Translations under genes and position numbers: made by a program
Notes under the pieces: generated by a model
The model's input: only the letters and a program-made list of their open reading frames with translations
Told to the model about the DNA's origin: nothing
Database searches by the model: none
Assembly: GCF_028583425.1 (NCBI RefSeq)
Contig: NC_072791.1
Coordinates: 199,306,311 to 199,370,310 of the forward strand
Length of the DNA stretch: 64,000 nt
Origin: Eublepharis macularius
Lineage: Eukaryota > Chordata > Lepidosauria > Squamata > Eublepharidae
Direction: 5' to 3'
Shown here: positions 1 through 10,950 of the stretch, one piece after another
Layout of the letters: every line of letters begins with the position of its first letter
How positions within the stretch are numbered: the stretch's first letter is position 1

Positions 1-299
1 CAGACCAGAATACACCAGTAAGAACAGGATCCCTTCTGCCACTGGCTGTCTTAGGTCTCTCTGTTTTCCATGCTCCAGTCTGGCTCTTAAATGCTCTTGC
101 ATCTTTAAAACATTGTAAACAAAATTGCACCCTTGCATAGAATACCATCTACTGGAAACACTTGAAAAAGAGAATCCTCTCTAGGCATTGGTCATCCATC
201 CAAAGGAGAAATATTAAATTAGCTATGGCCACTTTCCAGTTTTCGCTTTCAGTTGTTATCTGCCACTATTCCTTTATGATTTTTGAAATGTTACTCTTC

Positions 300-650
300 C
301 TGTGGAGCCAGCCTTAGCAGAGGTTTCGCCAGTGGGAACCTGGTAGGGGGACTTTGTCAGCAATTTCCTCTGACTCTGGAACTCTCTCCCTTAGGAGCTG
401 AGAATGGCTACTTACCTAAAGGCCTTCCAGATGAGTTTGAAGGTCTGCCCTTTCTGAAGGACCTTTAAGTTAGATCTGCAAGATACGATGTGGCAGGTGT
501 AGCGGCAGTGATGGACTGTTGTCTTCTATTGGTTTCTATTGTACTTTATTGTGTTTAGCTACGTTTTTATTATATCTAAATGGATTTTTGTGTTTGTGTG
601 AACCTTCTTGGCGATTTCTAATTGAAAGGCGGTTTATAATTTTAACCAAC
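300..650 (+). mobile_element. L2/CR1-type LINE, C-terminus of ORF and 3' UTR
   Basis: The reading from 377 gives WNSLP-stop-ELRMATYLKAF, the typical end of the L2-type reverse-transcriptase ORF (…LWNSLP…TFRR.LK). It is followed by a 3' tail ending in GGCGGTTTATAATTTTAA, the usual LINE end. It has a stop inside and is a 5'-truncated, decayed copy upstream of the HAT1 exons. Confidence 0.6.
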
Positions 651-3010
651 TAGTTTAACAATGTACTACAGCTGCAGGCATATTTTAATTACATTTTTAA
701 TCAAGATGCTTTTCGATTGAGAAAAGATATTGATTATTCAAATTGCCTTTGTCCATAGTAGAATGCAAAAGCGTATTTGCTAAATATTATATCAGACAAA
801 ATAGAAAAAAAAACCATTCTAAATAATGAGCTTCCTTGTGAAATACAAGTTCTTAAAATAGGCTCTAAAACAAATGCCGTAGAGGCATATAGAGACTATG
901 TAATGTCTCTTTAGGAAATTAAAGCTGATTAAATATGAATGTTGGTTGCTACAAAGCATTTAAGGATGAAGTGTGCTTGGGCTGAATGCCATCCATATTC
1001 TGCATCCCAAAAATATAGCTAATGGTAAAGTATTATTCATTTGCAGGTGCATTGCTTCTACTGGGCATGGGGCAGTGGGGGGAAAAATAGTTGAAAGGAC
1101 AGAATTAGTAGTATGTTGTATTAGCCTTTTGTAGTGTATTTTGTCCTAAGCGTCTTAATTTCCCTGTTTTGAATGCTAAGTAGCAAGGGTCTTGTTTAGA
1201 ATTAATACTCCTCTTGCATGTAAACGGTGTGAAAGAGCTGCTTAGTAAGTTAACACAAAGTGTTCTTGTGTCAGTCCTTATGGAAATAGATACAATACAA
1301 ACATTACAGCTGAACTCACGGCAAACTCCATTAAGTAAAAACCTGGGCTCATTGTTCAGCCCGAGGTCTGAATAGAACGTAAGCTCATTTTGTTGAATGT
1401 AATGTCAGGCTTTTTAGGGCTTGTATTGAGGGGGGTTTGGGTTTTGTTAAGTTGAGACCAATTCATTAAGTTTTATTGCCTGGTGAGAAGCAGCAATACG
1501 TTATTGTGAAACTTCATCAAATATTCATGGTTAAAGAGAAGTAGTAAATGTATTCAATCAAGTGGTCTTTCGGGGGCCTGAAAAGGATTATGCTGTCTGC
1601 TCAGCTGATAGTCTCTAACATTCACTTTGGCTCTTTAACAAGGCTGATTTTAATCTTGATTCAGTTTTGGTGGTGAAATGCATGTGTTTCATTTCCCCAT
1701 CCTTTGGTTAATTTAAGGTTGAACAATTAGTCGTGTGGGCCTTTTTTCTTGTATCTTAATGTGTGTGTTTTTTTTAATGCTTTAAGTATTTTTGGCTCAG
1801 AACCCCTATTCTGTATTTCCTTAGCAATTGTATATTTGGATTCTTCTTGAATCCTGGCTTACATTTACAGGTTGGGAAAGCATTAGTCTTTATCCTGGTG
1901 CTGCCAATTAGTTACCTAAATGCTCTCATTTTGCAGGGTGCTAATGCTTAGCTCAGGATGTGAGATTGGGTCAAACATGCTTAGAAAAAGTGATAAGACT
2001 ATCTGCTAAAGATCTCCATATTGAATGATAGATACAGAAGGTACTCCTCACTTTAAGACCCTTGCACACACGTAGCAGAATATTTGACAAGTTAAAGTTG
2101 CATTTAGTAAGTATAGGATGTTGAGGTGTTTGGCCAGGACATATTGCACTGCAAGGAAGTTGTTCAAGGAAAGAATCTAACCTGCATTTCTATCTTTCTT
2201 TATCTCTTCTCCGGGGTTTGTCTCCATAGGGACATCAGACACTGTTGATAGAAGAGTACAAGTGTGGGAGAATATTAAGTGGGCCCCTTTTTAGCATGAG
2301 TGGAGTTGTGCATGAAAGGATTCTTCCCTTCTTCCCCTGTGGCCTCCTGTAACTGAAATCGCAGCCATGAAGGTTGAGGATTCCTAGGAGCAGTGTGGGG
2401 ACTGGTTAAGCAGATTTTTCAATGAGAGGGCTTTCAGTGAAAATCCCCTACCTTGGCTAAGCCCCCCTTCCCCGCCTTGGTTAAGCTCCAACCACTTGTC
2501 TTTATGCTTGGTGAGGGAATGATTGATTAATTAATAAGATTTCATTAGTGAAATATTCCATAAGTGAAAAAGGCAGTGTGAACTAGAATTTTGAGTTAAT
2601 GGGGAAGTATCATTAATGAACCAGAAAATTTAACTTCTCAATGACAGCATTTCATTTAACACATTGAACTAACTTTTCTTGGAATAGTTTTCAAGAGTCT
2701 ATCTGACCATGTATGTTTTAGCCCCTTTTCTGCCTTATCTTATGTGGAAGCCAGCTGAAAGACAAACCCCAGCCGTAATTAATGTTTGTGTGTTGCTTCC
2801 AAGTGACAGGGATGATTTGAATGGTTAAGTGCTTCCTTGTTTCCATCCCATTCCTTTGGGAAGGAGGAAGATGGCTTTCTTCTGCACAAGTTTGGAAACT
2901 GGCAAGCCAGAATGTCGTTTTAAAGTATTTCTGGTAGATTACTCGGAAGGGCAGACTTGATCAATTTGAGCTACTGTCCACTTTTCAGGAACATTCAAGG
3001 TCAGAGGTGG
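651..3010. other. HAT1 intronic DNA without recognised features
   Basis: About 2.4 kb of AT-rich sequence. No exon with flanking splice signals matching HAT1 residues 1-103 was found, and no repeat family was recognised. Confidence 0.5.
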
Positions 3011-3018
3011 GTCAGCTG

Positions 3019-3699
3019 CAGACATGGGCACAGACAGAAAAAACTGAACATGGTGTTTGTTGTTCATGGGGGCCAACAGGCTCTCCTCCAGCCATAATAA
3101 ATAATAGCTTGGCTCCAGAGCCTGGCAGCAGCCCTGGAACTTGAAGGGGTAGATCCCTACCACACCACTTCCAGAAACCCTACCTAGGCAGGCAGCAGAA
3201 AAGGTACCAGTAATAAATAATAGCTTGGCCCCAGAGCCTAGCCACAGCCCTGGAACCTGAAGGGGTAGATCCCTATCCCACCACACACAAAGAAAATTCA
3301 AGCTCCAATGCACTCACCCTGTCTCTAACAGCAGCTGTCTCTCCCTGAAAGCTAGAGCTGGGAGCCCCCCCCCCCCCGGTCTTTTCCTCTTGTAACAAAT
3401 TTGGAGCTCCAGTCCACACTTGGAAGGAAGATCTGCCTGTCAAGCTAAATTGGGCTTGGATTGGGGTTTCCAGGGCAACAGCAGGAATTCAGACAGAGTT
3501 CAGACAATCCCTGCCTGAGTTGCCATGGGAATTGATTGCAGGTGCTAGACTGTCTGGCTTGACGAACAGCAACGAACGAGGCTTGCAATGACCACCTGTT
3601 CGTTTAGAATGGGGCCTCAGGAACAGCTTGTTCGCGAACAGAAGATTGGGCTGTTCATGGGGTTTTTTTAGTTCGTATTGCTGTTCGTGCCCATCTCTA
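3019..3699. mobile_element. Non-autonomous hAT element (GATGGGCAC family), 681 bp
   Basis: The left end reads cagacatgggcac and the right end gtgcccatctcta, so the termini are inverted repeats of a TAGAGATGGGCAC-type end. The flanks are GTCAGCTG (3011-3018) and GTCAGTTG (3700-3707), an 8-bp target duplication with one C/T change. This is the hAT hallmark. There is no transposase. The interior has an internal direct repeat (the CTTGAAGGGGTAGATCCCTA-like segment near 3139 and 3256). Confidence 0.8.
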
Positions 3700-3749
3700 G
3701 TCAGTTGTACTCTTAACTTTGGCAAGGACCACAATGGGGCATTCATCAC

Positions 3750-3850
3750 TGATATCCATGTCTGTAGGGTTTAAATGATTTTAAGGTTGTTATCCTCCCC
3801 GAGCCCGCTTGTGGGGAGGGCAGAACACAAATATGATACAAATAAATAAC
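3750..3850 (+). mobile_element. LINE 3' end fragment
   Basis: The segment CCCGAGCCCGCTTGTGGGGAG, followed by cagaacacaaatatgatacaaataaataa, is the standard 3' end of a squamate L2/CR1-like LINE (…GGGGAGGGCGGRATATAAAT…AAATAAA). Only the tail is present. Confidence 0.55.
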
Positions 3851-4061
3851 TTTGTTTCTGGGTCTGGTCTGTGTTTTAAGGCATCTGCAAAACTATGGGA
3901 AGGTCAGGCCACCTTGCATCAACAAGCAAAGGGTATAAATATGTCATTACATGTGTATTATAGAAATAATCCCAGAACTACTACTATATATTCATAAATC
4001 TTTTGTGAACAGTAGATTTGTTAAAAAGAAATTTATTGTAATTTCTCCTTTCGATTTTCAG

Positions 4062-4241
4062 GCAGATGATCTAGAAAGTAAAATTAGAGAAATTATTCCT
4101 CCAGGTTTTAACAGGAGTACAGATGACTTTGTGTGTCTACTGGAAAAGGATGTGAACTTCAAGCCATTTGGAATATTACTACACACATATTCTGTGCACA
4201 ACAGAGAAGCTGGTGAAGACATAACTTACCAGATATACAAG
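4062..4241 (+). CDS. HAT1: HAT1, first coding exon in window (residues 104-163)
   Basis: HAT1 is the catalytic subunit of the type B histone acetyltransferase. With RBBP7 it acetylates newly made histone H4 at K5 and K12 before chromatin assembly. This exon starts after an AG at 4060-4061 and ends at AAG before gtaaaa, in phase 0 at both ends. It encodes 60 residues, from ADDLESKIREIIPPGF to the HTYSV and QIYK segments, and aligns without gaps to human residues 104-163. It belongs to the N-terminal part of the enzyme that precedes the GNAT core. The exons for residues 1-103 are not visible in the window and should lie upstream of position 1. The family call is very secure. Confidence 0.97.
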
Positions 4242-4456
4242 GTAAAAAAAAGCCACAAAGCCTCACTGTCACCAAATGACAGTTTTCATGGCGTCTTAGT
4301 TTCAGCGACCTTCATGTGATTGCTTGCAATAAATGAAAAATATTTATTTTTGCAAAAACCACTTGGCTTTTAAGTCCTTTCCCACAGAAACATTATGTTC
4401 CACTATCATCACTTCTGTGAAGAGTTTCACCTGACTTCTCCTGGCTTTTTCCCTAG

Positions 4457-4578
4457 GCTGACATGACATGCCCAGGCTTTCGAGAGTATCATGAAAGGCT
4501 TCAGACCTTCTTGATGTGGTTTATTGAAACAGCTAGCTTTATTGACGTAGATGACGAGAGATGGAACTACTTTCTAGT
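4457..4578 (+). CDS. HAT1: HAT1 exon with catalytic Glu187
   Basis: This exon follows a cctag acceptor and ends GT before gtaagt, so the last codon (Val204) is split 2+1 with the next exon. It encodes GFREYHERLQTFLMWFIETA followed by SFIDVDDERW, nearly identical to human. The GAA at 4526-4528 is the equivalent of human Glu187, one of the acidic residues discussed as general base in HAT1. The adjoining DVDDERW segment is fully conserved. The intron before it is only 215 bp. Confidence 0.97.
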
Positions 4579-5085
4579 GTAAGTACAGTTCTAAAGCAAC
4601 AGCAGACCTTATTACCTCTACAAAGGGCTGCATTTTTAATTGTGGCTGGCCAATTATTTAGGACAGTATAACGATATTTTTTCCCAGGAAAAGGAAAACT
4701 ATTGTTTATTGGGCTGGAGTTTGCATCCATTATGCTTTGCGAGACCTTTGAGAATAGAGCCAAATTAAATACTGTTGTCCACTGGAGCCCTGAATGTGGG
4801 GCTTAAACAGTAAAATGAGCTTTGCCTGTGTTTTCTTTTACTTGCCACCTATTCATCTTCATAATAGGCAAGTGCGCTGAAGTGCTGTAAAGAGGTCTGA
4901 TTTATCCAAGTTGCTGCACACCAATTAAGTGAATTGTACATTCAGAACATAGCAGGTGTACCCATTGGGCCCTCACAGAGTAGCTTGCTGACACTGAAAA
5001 TTCAGTCAGAGAATGGAAAAGAAAATGGACACTGCATGGGAGCGCGACTGTAATTGACCTGCTTGGCTTTCTGTTTTATCTGCAG

Positions 5086-5190
5086 ATTTGAGAAGTATAA
5101 TAAGGACGGAGCGACGCTCTTTGCGACCGTAGGCTATATGACAGTCTATAATTACTATGTGTACCCAGACAAAACCCGGCCACGTGTAAG
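5086..5190 (+). CDS. HAT1: HAT1 exon, start of the GNAT core
   Basis: Acceptor ctgcag at 5080-5085, donor AAG/gtaatt. The 105 bp begin with the last base of a Val codon and end with two bases of Ser239. It encodes FEKYNKDGATLFATVGYMTV and YNYYVYPDKTRPRV, which match human residues 205-238 essentially without change. These strands lead into the acetyl-CoA site in the known GNAT fold. Confidence 0.97.
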
Positions 5191-5512
5191 GTAATTGGCA
5201 ACGTAACACGTGCCTTGCCTTTTATTTCGGGCGAGAGAACTGTTAGAAGTTCTCAATCTTTGTCTGATAATGGTGTTATTTTGTGTGTTTAAAAAATGTA
5301 AAAGTCTGTTGTCTGGCTTTGCATTTATTTGTTTATATACATAAAATGGGAAAGGAAGCTCAAACTCATAGTAGAATATATTTCTTTTTTCTTCTTTTTT
5401 GGGGGGTATGTTGGTGCAACTTGTAAGTTATTGGAAATAAGTGTCAGTAAAGGCTTTCAAACTGCTTTTAGTTCTTTTTCCATGAACATTTTCCCCCTTG
5501 TTCTTTCTGCAG

Positions 5513-5619
5513 CCAAATGTTGATATTGCCACCGTTCCAAGGAGAAGGTCATGGGGCTCAGCTTTTAGAAACGGTTCATAGATACTATATGTCATCCCCT
5601 ACAGTGCTTGATATAACAG
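5513..5619 (+). CDS. HAT1: HAT1 exon with the acetyl-CoA binding motif
   Basis: Acceptor tgcag, donor ACAG/gtatgg, phases 2 and 1. It encodes residues 239 (end) to 274. The GNAT motif A (Q-x-x-G-x-G) is present as Gln248-Gly-Glu-Gly-His-Gly253 at 5538-5555. Human has Gln at 250, where this copy reads GAA (Glu). The Gln, both Gly of the motif and His252 are kept, so the site should be intact. Residue 245 is Pro rather than Thr. The next intron is by far the largest of this gene here (5.3 kb) and holds several repeats and a possible pseudogene on the other strand. Confidence 0.97.
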
Positions 5620-5869
5620 GTATGGGAATGAGTCTTTCATTGGAGATGAGAATTCATTTATGTGAAACTTTGTTCTCTCGCTGACTGTCAGTACCATAAC
5701 TTTCTGAATTCATCTGTTAGAATTAAACGATCTTTCAAAGATTAACTTAAGTAGAGGGTCAAGGTTAATACTATCCTTCTTTATAGCAGAACAGCGTATA
5801 ATGTAATTCTTCAAATCCTTTCCTTACTGAGAACAGTACACTATGGAAATTCAATCCCTTACATGAAAG

Positions 5870-7200
5870 GATTACTAGTTAATTAGCAATTTTTTTGTTG
5901 CACAGCTGATTTGACAAGAGATTAAGTTCCTGAAACTCTCTGTAGAGCTTGCGGCTACAAAACTCCAGATCAGAAAACACCAATTGGGGTTGGGGGGGGG
6001 AATAGTTTTTCTAAACACTAGGACTATATGCAGGTTGACTCCACAGATGAAATGTATGAAAACTCGCATAGCGTGAACATGAAAAGTAAACTTTAGAAAA
6101 ATGTATTGGAGTCAGCGTTGAGATGGTAGAAGACTGTCCTAGAGCAGTGCAGTATGGACTGTTAAAGGAGAGCTTGTAGAATCTCAAGTTGAAAACAAGC
6201 AATGGGCTTAACCCTTCACTGAGATTTTCAGGAGTCCTAGTTGTCAATCAATTCTTGCTGAGATTTATGATTCATCTTTTGTTTGAAAACTTCCCTCATG
6301 ATGTCCTTAACTACCTCTGGAAGTTCTTTGGGTGTATGGAACTAGTTGTACATTTTGAAAGGTTCTGGAGTGATAGTACGTAGGTCTGGTCCAGCAACAT
6401 TTAAATAGGAGTGGGGGAGTCCATTTACTTCTTTTTTAAGAAACTGTGGGCAAGAGGCTACATTTCAAGGAAAGGCAAACTGAACTAGTGGGGACAAAAA
6501 GATGCCAATGTGCTACAAGGATACCTATGATACATTTCACCCCCCATAACATGTTTGGCTGCAATGTCAAGAGCTCCTTTGCGCAACCCAAAAAGTATGT
6601 ACATAACGAGGAGTACAATAGCCGTAGCACTTCCCATTGTGTCTCAAACTGTTTCTGGAAATCCTCTGAATCGCAAATACTGCTTGCACTTTGGTGCTGG
6701 GCGAGTATAAAAAGATCCTGTTCTGCTGTAGAGCTAAGTCACATGGCTTGTTGACGCATCCTCTGCATGCTAGAAGCTTCTCCACCTGCTGCTCAAGATT
6801 TAGTCGAGCAAATAAGACTTGTGAAATTTCCAGATTCGTTCCAGCATCTACAGAACAAGTAATATAAGCATTTTGATGCAAATTGGTGACTAAAGACAGA
6901 CTTAGGTTTAAATGTACATCTGTGTAAGCAGAATATTCTATCTGCATTTTAAGGTATGCATTACATCATCTTACCCTTGATAGTCCATAGAAATGGAGCT
7001 CGTCCATACAGTGATGGACAGCAGGCCTCTGCGTTAGTGCACGGAGCATGGGGAGTGTGTGTGTTTTCCTGTGAAACTACTCTAAAACAGATTTGAAATT
7101 GCCCTGTAGAATAATCGGCCAGGGAGCATGCTGTTTTCAACAGGGAGCTTGAAAGGTGAGGAGAGATGAATTTCTCCCACTCATCCATTTCTCATTGCTG
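5870..7200 (-). pseudogene. Candidate processed pseudogene of an unidentified protein
   Basis: Minus-strand reading gives protein-like sequence over about 1.3 kb, broken by frameshifts and stops. One block runs through LEISQVLFARLNLEQQVEKL and then CRGCVNKPCDLALQQNRIF (6567-6947). A shifted frame continues LLYSSLCTYFLGCAKELLTL (6436-6630), and a third piece contains PKELPEVVKDIMREVFKQKM near 6280-6330. An upstream piece (6961-7188) contains SLADYSTGQFQICFRVVSQ. Leu/Glu/Lys-rich helical composition and continuity across frames argue for a decayed coding sequence, not chance. A short T-run near 5889 would be where a poly(A) tail sits, but it is weak. I do not recognise the parent. It lies antisense inside the largest HAT1 intron. 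Confidence 0.4.
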
Positions 7201-7770
7201 CTCTTAGGGGAAAATTGTGCTGGGCAGACATGAAGGGGACAGGAAATTATGAAAGGAAGATGGCATTGGAAGTTATGTTAGCTATGTAAAGGGGGCATCA
7301 TACTGAGTCAGATCTACAAAGTAATGGGATTTATAAAATAGTTGTTGGTTTAGAGTGAACTTGAAGTGGTTAATCTAGGTGTGTTTCTTGAACTTGTTAC
7401 TTTGCGAATTGGACCATTACCGTATCTTTTCACATAAGAGAAATGTATTACTAATTTGCAGTTCTTATTTGTGTACATTTCAGTTACTCTTAAAACAGAA
7501 GGGTGGATTTTTCCTTCCTCTGCATTTCCTAGAGAGCTGTTTCTGAAGGAACAACTTGAGTTTCAGGTCGTGGATTGAAGTTGGAATTGGCAATAATTGT
7601 ACTTTCACACCCTGAACTCTTACACAAGGCTGTTTTTGCTGATTTCTTACTTGGTTTCTGAGGGTCCTGTAGTCCTCCAGAGCAGCTTTGTGGAGGGAAT
7701 ACTGATGGCTGTCCTGGGAAAAGAAAGGTGGCAAAGATCCCTTTCATAAACTCTGTTCATGTATATTGTC

Positions 7771-8213
7771 GAAGGCTTTCACGGCCGGAGAACGATGGTT
7801 GTTGTGGATTTTCCGGGCTGTATTGCCATGGTCTTGGCTTTGTAGTTCCTGACGGTTTTGCCAGCAACTGTGACTGGCATCTTCAGAAGTGTAGCACCAA
7901 AAGACAGAGATCTCTCAGTGTGACACTGAGAGATCTCTGACTGGCATCTTCAGAGGTGACTGGCATCACCTCTGACTGGCATCTTCAGAAAGATCTCTGA
8001 CTGGCATCTTCAGAGGTGTAGCACCAAAAGACAGAGATCTCTCAGTGTCACTGTGTGTGACTGTGTGACTGTGACACTGTGTGACTGTGACACTGAGAGA
8101 TCTCTGTCTTTTGGTGCTACACCTCTGAAGATGCCAGTCACAGCTGCTGGCGACACGTCAGGAACTACAATGCCAAGACCACGGCTGTACAGCCCGGAAA
8201 ATCCACAACAACC
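7771..8213. mobile_element. Foldback repeat with ~120-bp inverted arms
   Basis: The left arm begins gaaggctttcacggccggag and runs through the segment ggattttccgggctgta. The right arm carries the reverse complement (tacagcccggaaaatcc near 8189). Inside, the segment GTAGCACCAAAAGACAGAGA occurs twice forward (about 7895, 8018) and once inverted (about 8100), with tandem pieces of ctgactggcatcttcagag and a gtgactgt microsatellite. It resembles a common lizard dispersed repeat. I cannot assign the superfamily, and a Penelope-like pLTR is one possibility. Confidence 0.6.
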
Positions 8214-8545
8214 TCTTTTCGTGTATGGTTGGATTCAACCCATTGATTACAGCTAGAGGCACTTCCTGTAAACTGCTTCAGACATTATTTCTTTTGGATA
8301 AGTGATATAAAAATGCTTTGACTATTGGCTGTGGTCATACCTGAGGGGAAGAAACAATAAATATGTTGGCTCCTACAACTCTCTTTTGCCACGTTTTTAT
8401 ACAAAGAAAAATTTTTCTTTGGGGAAAACCTTTCTTCATCCAAAAGTCATTCTCCAGTGCAGGAAGTCTTTCTCAGATGAAAGAGAACTTATAGGAACTA
8501 GCTTACCAGAAAGGAATCCCAACATGTGTGCAGTGGAGATTTCCC

Positions 8546-8735
8546 TAGCATACCTGTTCAGGTAGCCTCATCTCAGAAGCTAAGCAGGGTTGGCCCTGGT
8601 TAGTACTTAGAAGGGAGACCCCCAAGAAAGGCCAGAGTTGCTATGCAGAGGCAGGCAGTGGGAAACCACACCCTAGGTCTTTTGCGTGAAAACTCATGAA
8701 GTCATCATAAGTCAGCTGTGATTTGATGACACACA
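8546..8735 (+). mobile_element. 5S-rRNA-derived SINE with BovB-like tail
   Basis: The head CTCAGAAGCTAAGCAGGGTT followed by CCTGGTTAGTACTT and GGGAGACC is the internal promoter region of 5S rRNA. The 3' half (gcaggcagtgggaaaccac … cataagtcagctgtgatttgatgac) is like the tail of squamate SINEs that share a 3' end with BovB LINEs. It is a SINE, not a 5S gene: the 3' end of 5S is missing and the copy is diverged. Confidence 0.75.
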
Positions 8736-9109
8736 TCTATTCAGATTCCCCTTGCTGTGCTGTCTCCTTAGTTTTTCTGCTCCAAGATTTGCAGCATACC
8801 TGCCACAAGAGATGCTGTTCAGTCCCTGTTGTAGCAAAAAAAAGTCTACTACATGTCAGCAATTCAGCGTGTTCATAGCTTCAGAAATGTAAAGCCCCGA
8901 TTCAAAGTAATATATTTGGGCTACTGCAAACTGAAGTCGAGCTCTTGTAAAAATCTGATTTTGGTCATGGTTATTGGTGGTGCTGACTTAACTCTGTAAA
9001 TGAAGAACATTCTACCAGAGGACACTCATAGTCTGAGTGCAGTATGGCAAGCACCTAAATAATGTTTTGAAAATGTATGACCTGTTCGGGGTAGGGGTGG
9101 TGGTGGTGT

Positions 9110-9292
9110 TAATGGGCTGTCAAGGACCATGTGGTTTTCAAGGCCAGAGATGAGTAGAGGTGGTTTGCCATTGTCTTCCCCTGCATATCAATCCCAGCCT
9201 TCCCTGATACTCTCCTGCCGTAGTACTGACTATGGCTGACCCTTTTTAGCTTCCAAGCTCTGACATGATCGAGCTAGTCAGGGATATTCAGG
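9110..9292 (-). mobile_element. 5S-rRNA-derived SINE, minus strand
   Basis: Read on the minus strand it has the same order as the copy 400 bp upstream: a diverged 5S A-box/C-box region (TTAGCTTCCAAGCTCTGACA on the plus strand at 9246) and the GAGGCAGGCAATGGCAAACCAC-like middle at 9150-9180. More decayed than the 8546 copy. Confidence 0.65.
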
Positions 9293-9960
9293 CTGCTGCA
9301 GTTATAAGCAGCCATTATTTGGAAATATTTGCATGCAAATATAGAAATGTTTAAAATGTTACTAAATAAGGAGGGCTACAATATATCTCTACCTTCTCTC
9401 CACTCCCCTTCCCCTATGTCTTTGTAAGCCTGTTTCTTTAACATGAGCCACTTTGTAAGTCGATTGTCTAAAAAGTGGTATAGTAAAAGCCAGATTATTC
9501 AGAATGCTCCATTAATCAGTATTGCCCAGCAAAAGCTCTTTCCCCTCAGTAACTCTACCCCTGCATCTTTGGGCACGCACACACACCCCACTCCAACTTC
9601 TCCCTGCTTCCAGCTAGCCAGCTTGATGCCTCTGACCATTGCTGGGCTTTTGACAGCCAGCACTGCCAGCTGACTTCATCGTCAGGTCCCTTCTTCCTCC
9701 TCAGCTTACCTTGAGCTGTCAGGTTCCTGAGCATCTGGTCTACTTGTATGCCCGCTGTATAGGATGGCTTAGGGGGAAGGGTCCTGCCAAGGGTGAGGAC
9801 TGTTTCCATGGTGTTCCCAATGGGAATGAGGTTTGGTAGCTGTGGATTCCTCTGGGTGAAGGCAGGACTGGGCAGTAAGCTAGAGTCTCTGCCACATTTG
9901 ATTAACCAGCAACCCTCATTTTCCATGAGTGCTGGATAACAAAGTGTTCACTCATAGAAC

Positions 9961-10128
9961 CAGAGGAGTTAGCTGTGTTAGTCTGTAGTTGCAAAATAGT
10001 AAAGAGTCCAGTAGCACCTTTAAGACTAACCAACTTTATTGTAGCATAAGCTTTTGAAAACCACAGCTCTTCATCAGATGCATCTGACGAAGAGAGCTGT
10101 GGTTCTCAAAAGCTTATGCTACAATAAA
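9961..10128. mobile_element. Foldback element, AAGCTTTTGA family
   Basis: The left arm (…gtccagtagcacctttaagac … caactttattgtagcataagcttttgaaaaccacagctctt) is followed at once by its inverted copy (aagagagctgtggttctcaaaagcttatgctacaataaag). A 5' extension reads ggagttagctgtgttagtctg. This is a hairpin-forming dispersed repeat whose right end is incomplete. Confidence 0.65.
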
Positions 10129-10950
10129 GCATTTACTGTATGTGAATGTAAAGTATCAAAGAAAGTCTCAAAGACTGTTTTAATAATAGTTTTATGGCTT
10201 CACTCAAGTTCTTTAAGTAAGAAGTTAAGCATATGCTCAAATACCAAATATTTTTCCCTATAATTTATAATTAGATATTTATTTGTGTGTTTCAAAGCTG
10301 TTTCTAATTTTATTAAAGGAAATGTATGAATTTCCAAATGTAAAAGGGAAATAGAAACCAAGAATGCCAGTCTATAAACACAGGTCAAGGATTGTTCATT
10401 AGTATGCAAGTTACAGAACATTCCCATTTTCTAAGCTAAAGTGTAGCTGTTAGAGACAGCAATGTTCAAAGCCCATTAAATCGGTGAAAAGCCTCCTGTT
10501 TTTCCTATAGCTAATGGCTCTTTATTTTGACTTCAGAAGGCTTTATGTTGTGTCTTTAAAGTGAAAGGAGGAGGGAAGGGTGTTTAAATCCTCACCGAGG
10601 AAATTAATCTTCAGAATTCTTGCTGTATTGGGCCATATTTAGCAGAACTTTGGAAGGTAGATGTACTGTAGAAATGAATGTTATATCTAGAAACTAAAAA
10701 ATGTCCTCCACCAAGTTTGCTTCTGCTTAAACGGCCAAGGGGTAAACTAGTCTTACAGCAAACACGAGACAATCCTATACACATTTCAGTGGGCTATATT
10801 GTATTGTCTTACAGTACATGCTTCTGAACTTTTGCAATGTTTACTGCATTATGTATAATGAAACAATGCTGTTTTCAGAAACTTAATGAGTGCATCATGC
10901 TGCTTGGAAAGGGGAAAAATCTTCAAGATGTTGATACTTTATTCTTCTAG

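Noticed and set aside
1..4061. Search for HAT1 exons encoding residues 1-103
   Set aside because: No segment resembling the conserved N-terminal HAT1 sequence with splice sites was found. These exons are assumed to lie upstream of the window.
7890..8130. CRISPR-like array from repeated ctgactggcatcttcagag units
   Set aside because: The units are irregular, in both orientations and within a foldback repeat of a vertebrate genome. There are no spacers of constant length.
8546..8640. 5S rRNA gene
   Set aside because: Only the internal promoter part is present, the sequence is diverged, and a SINE body and tail follow.
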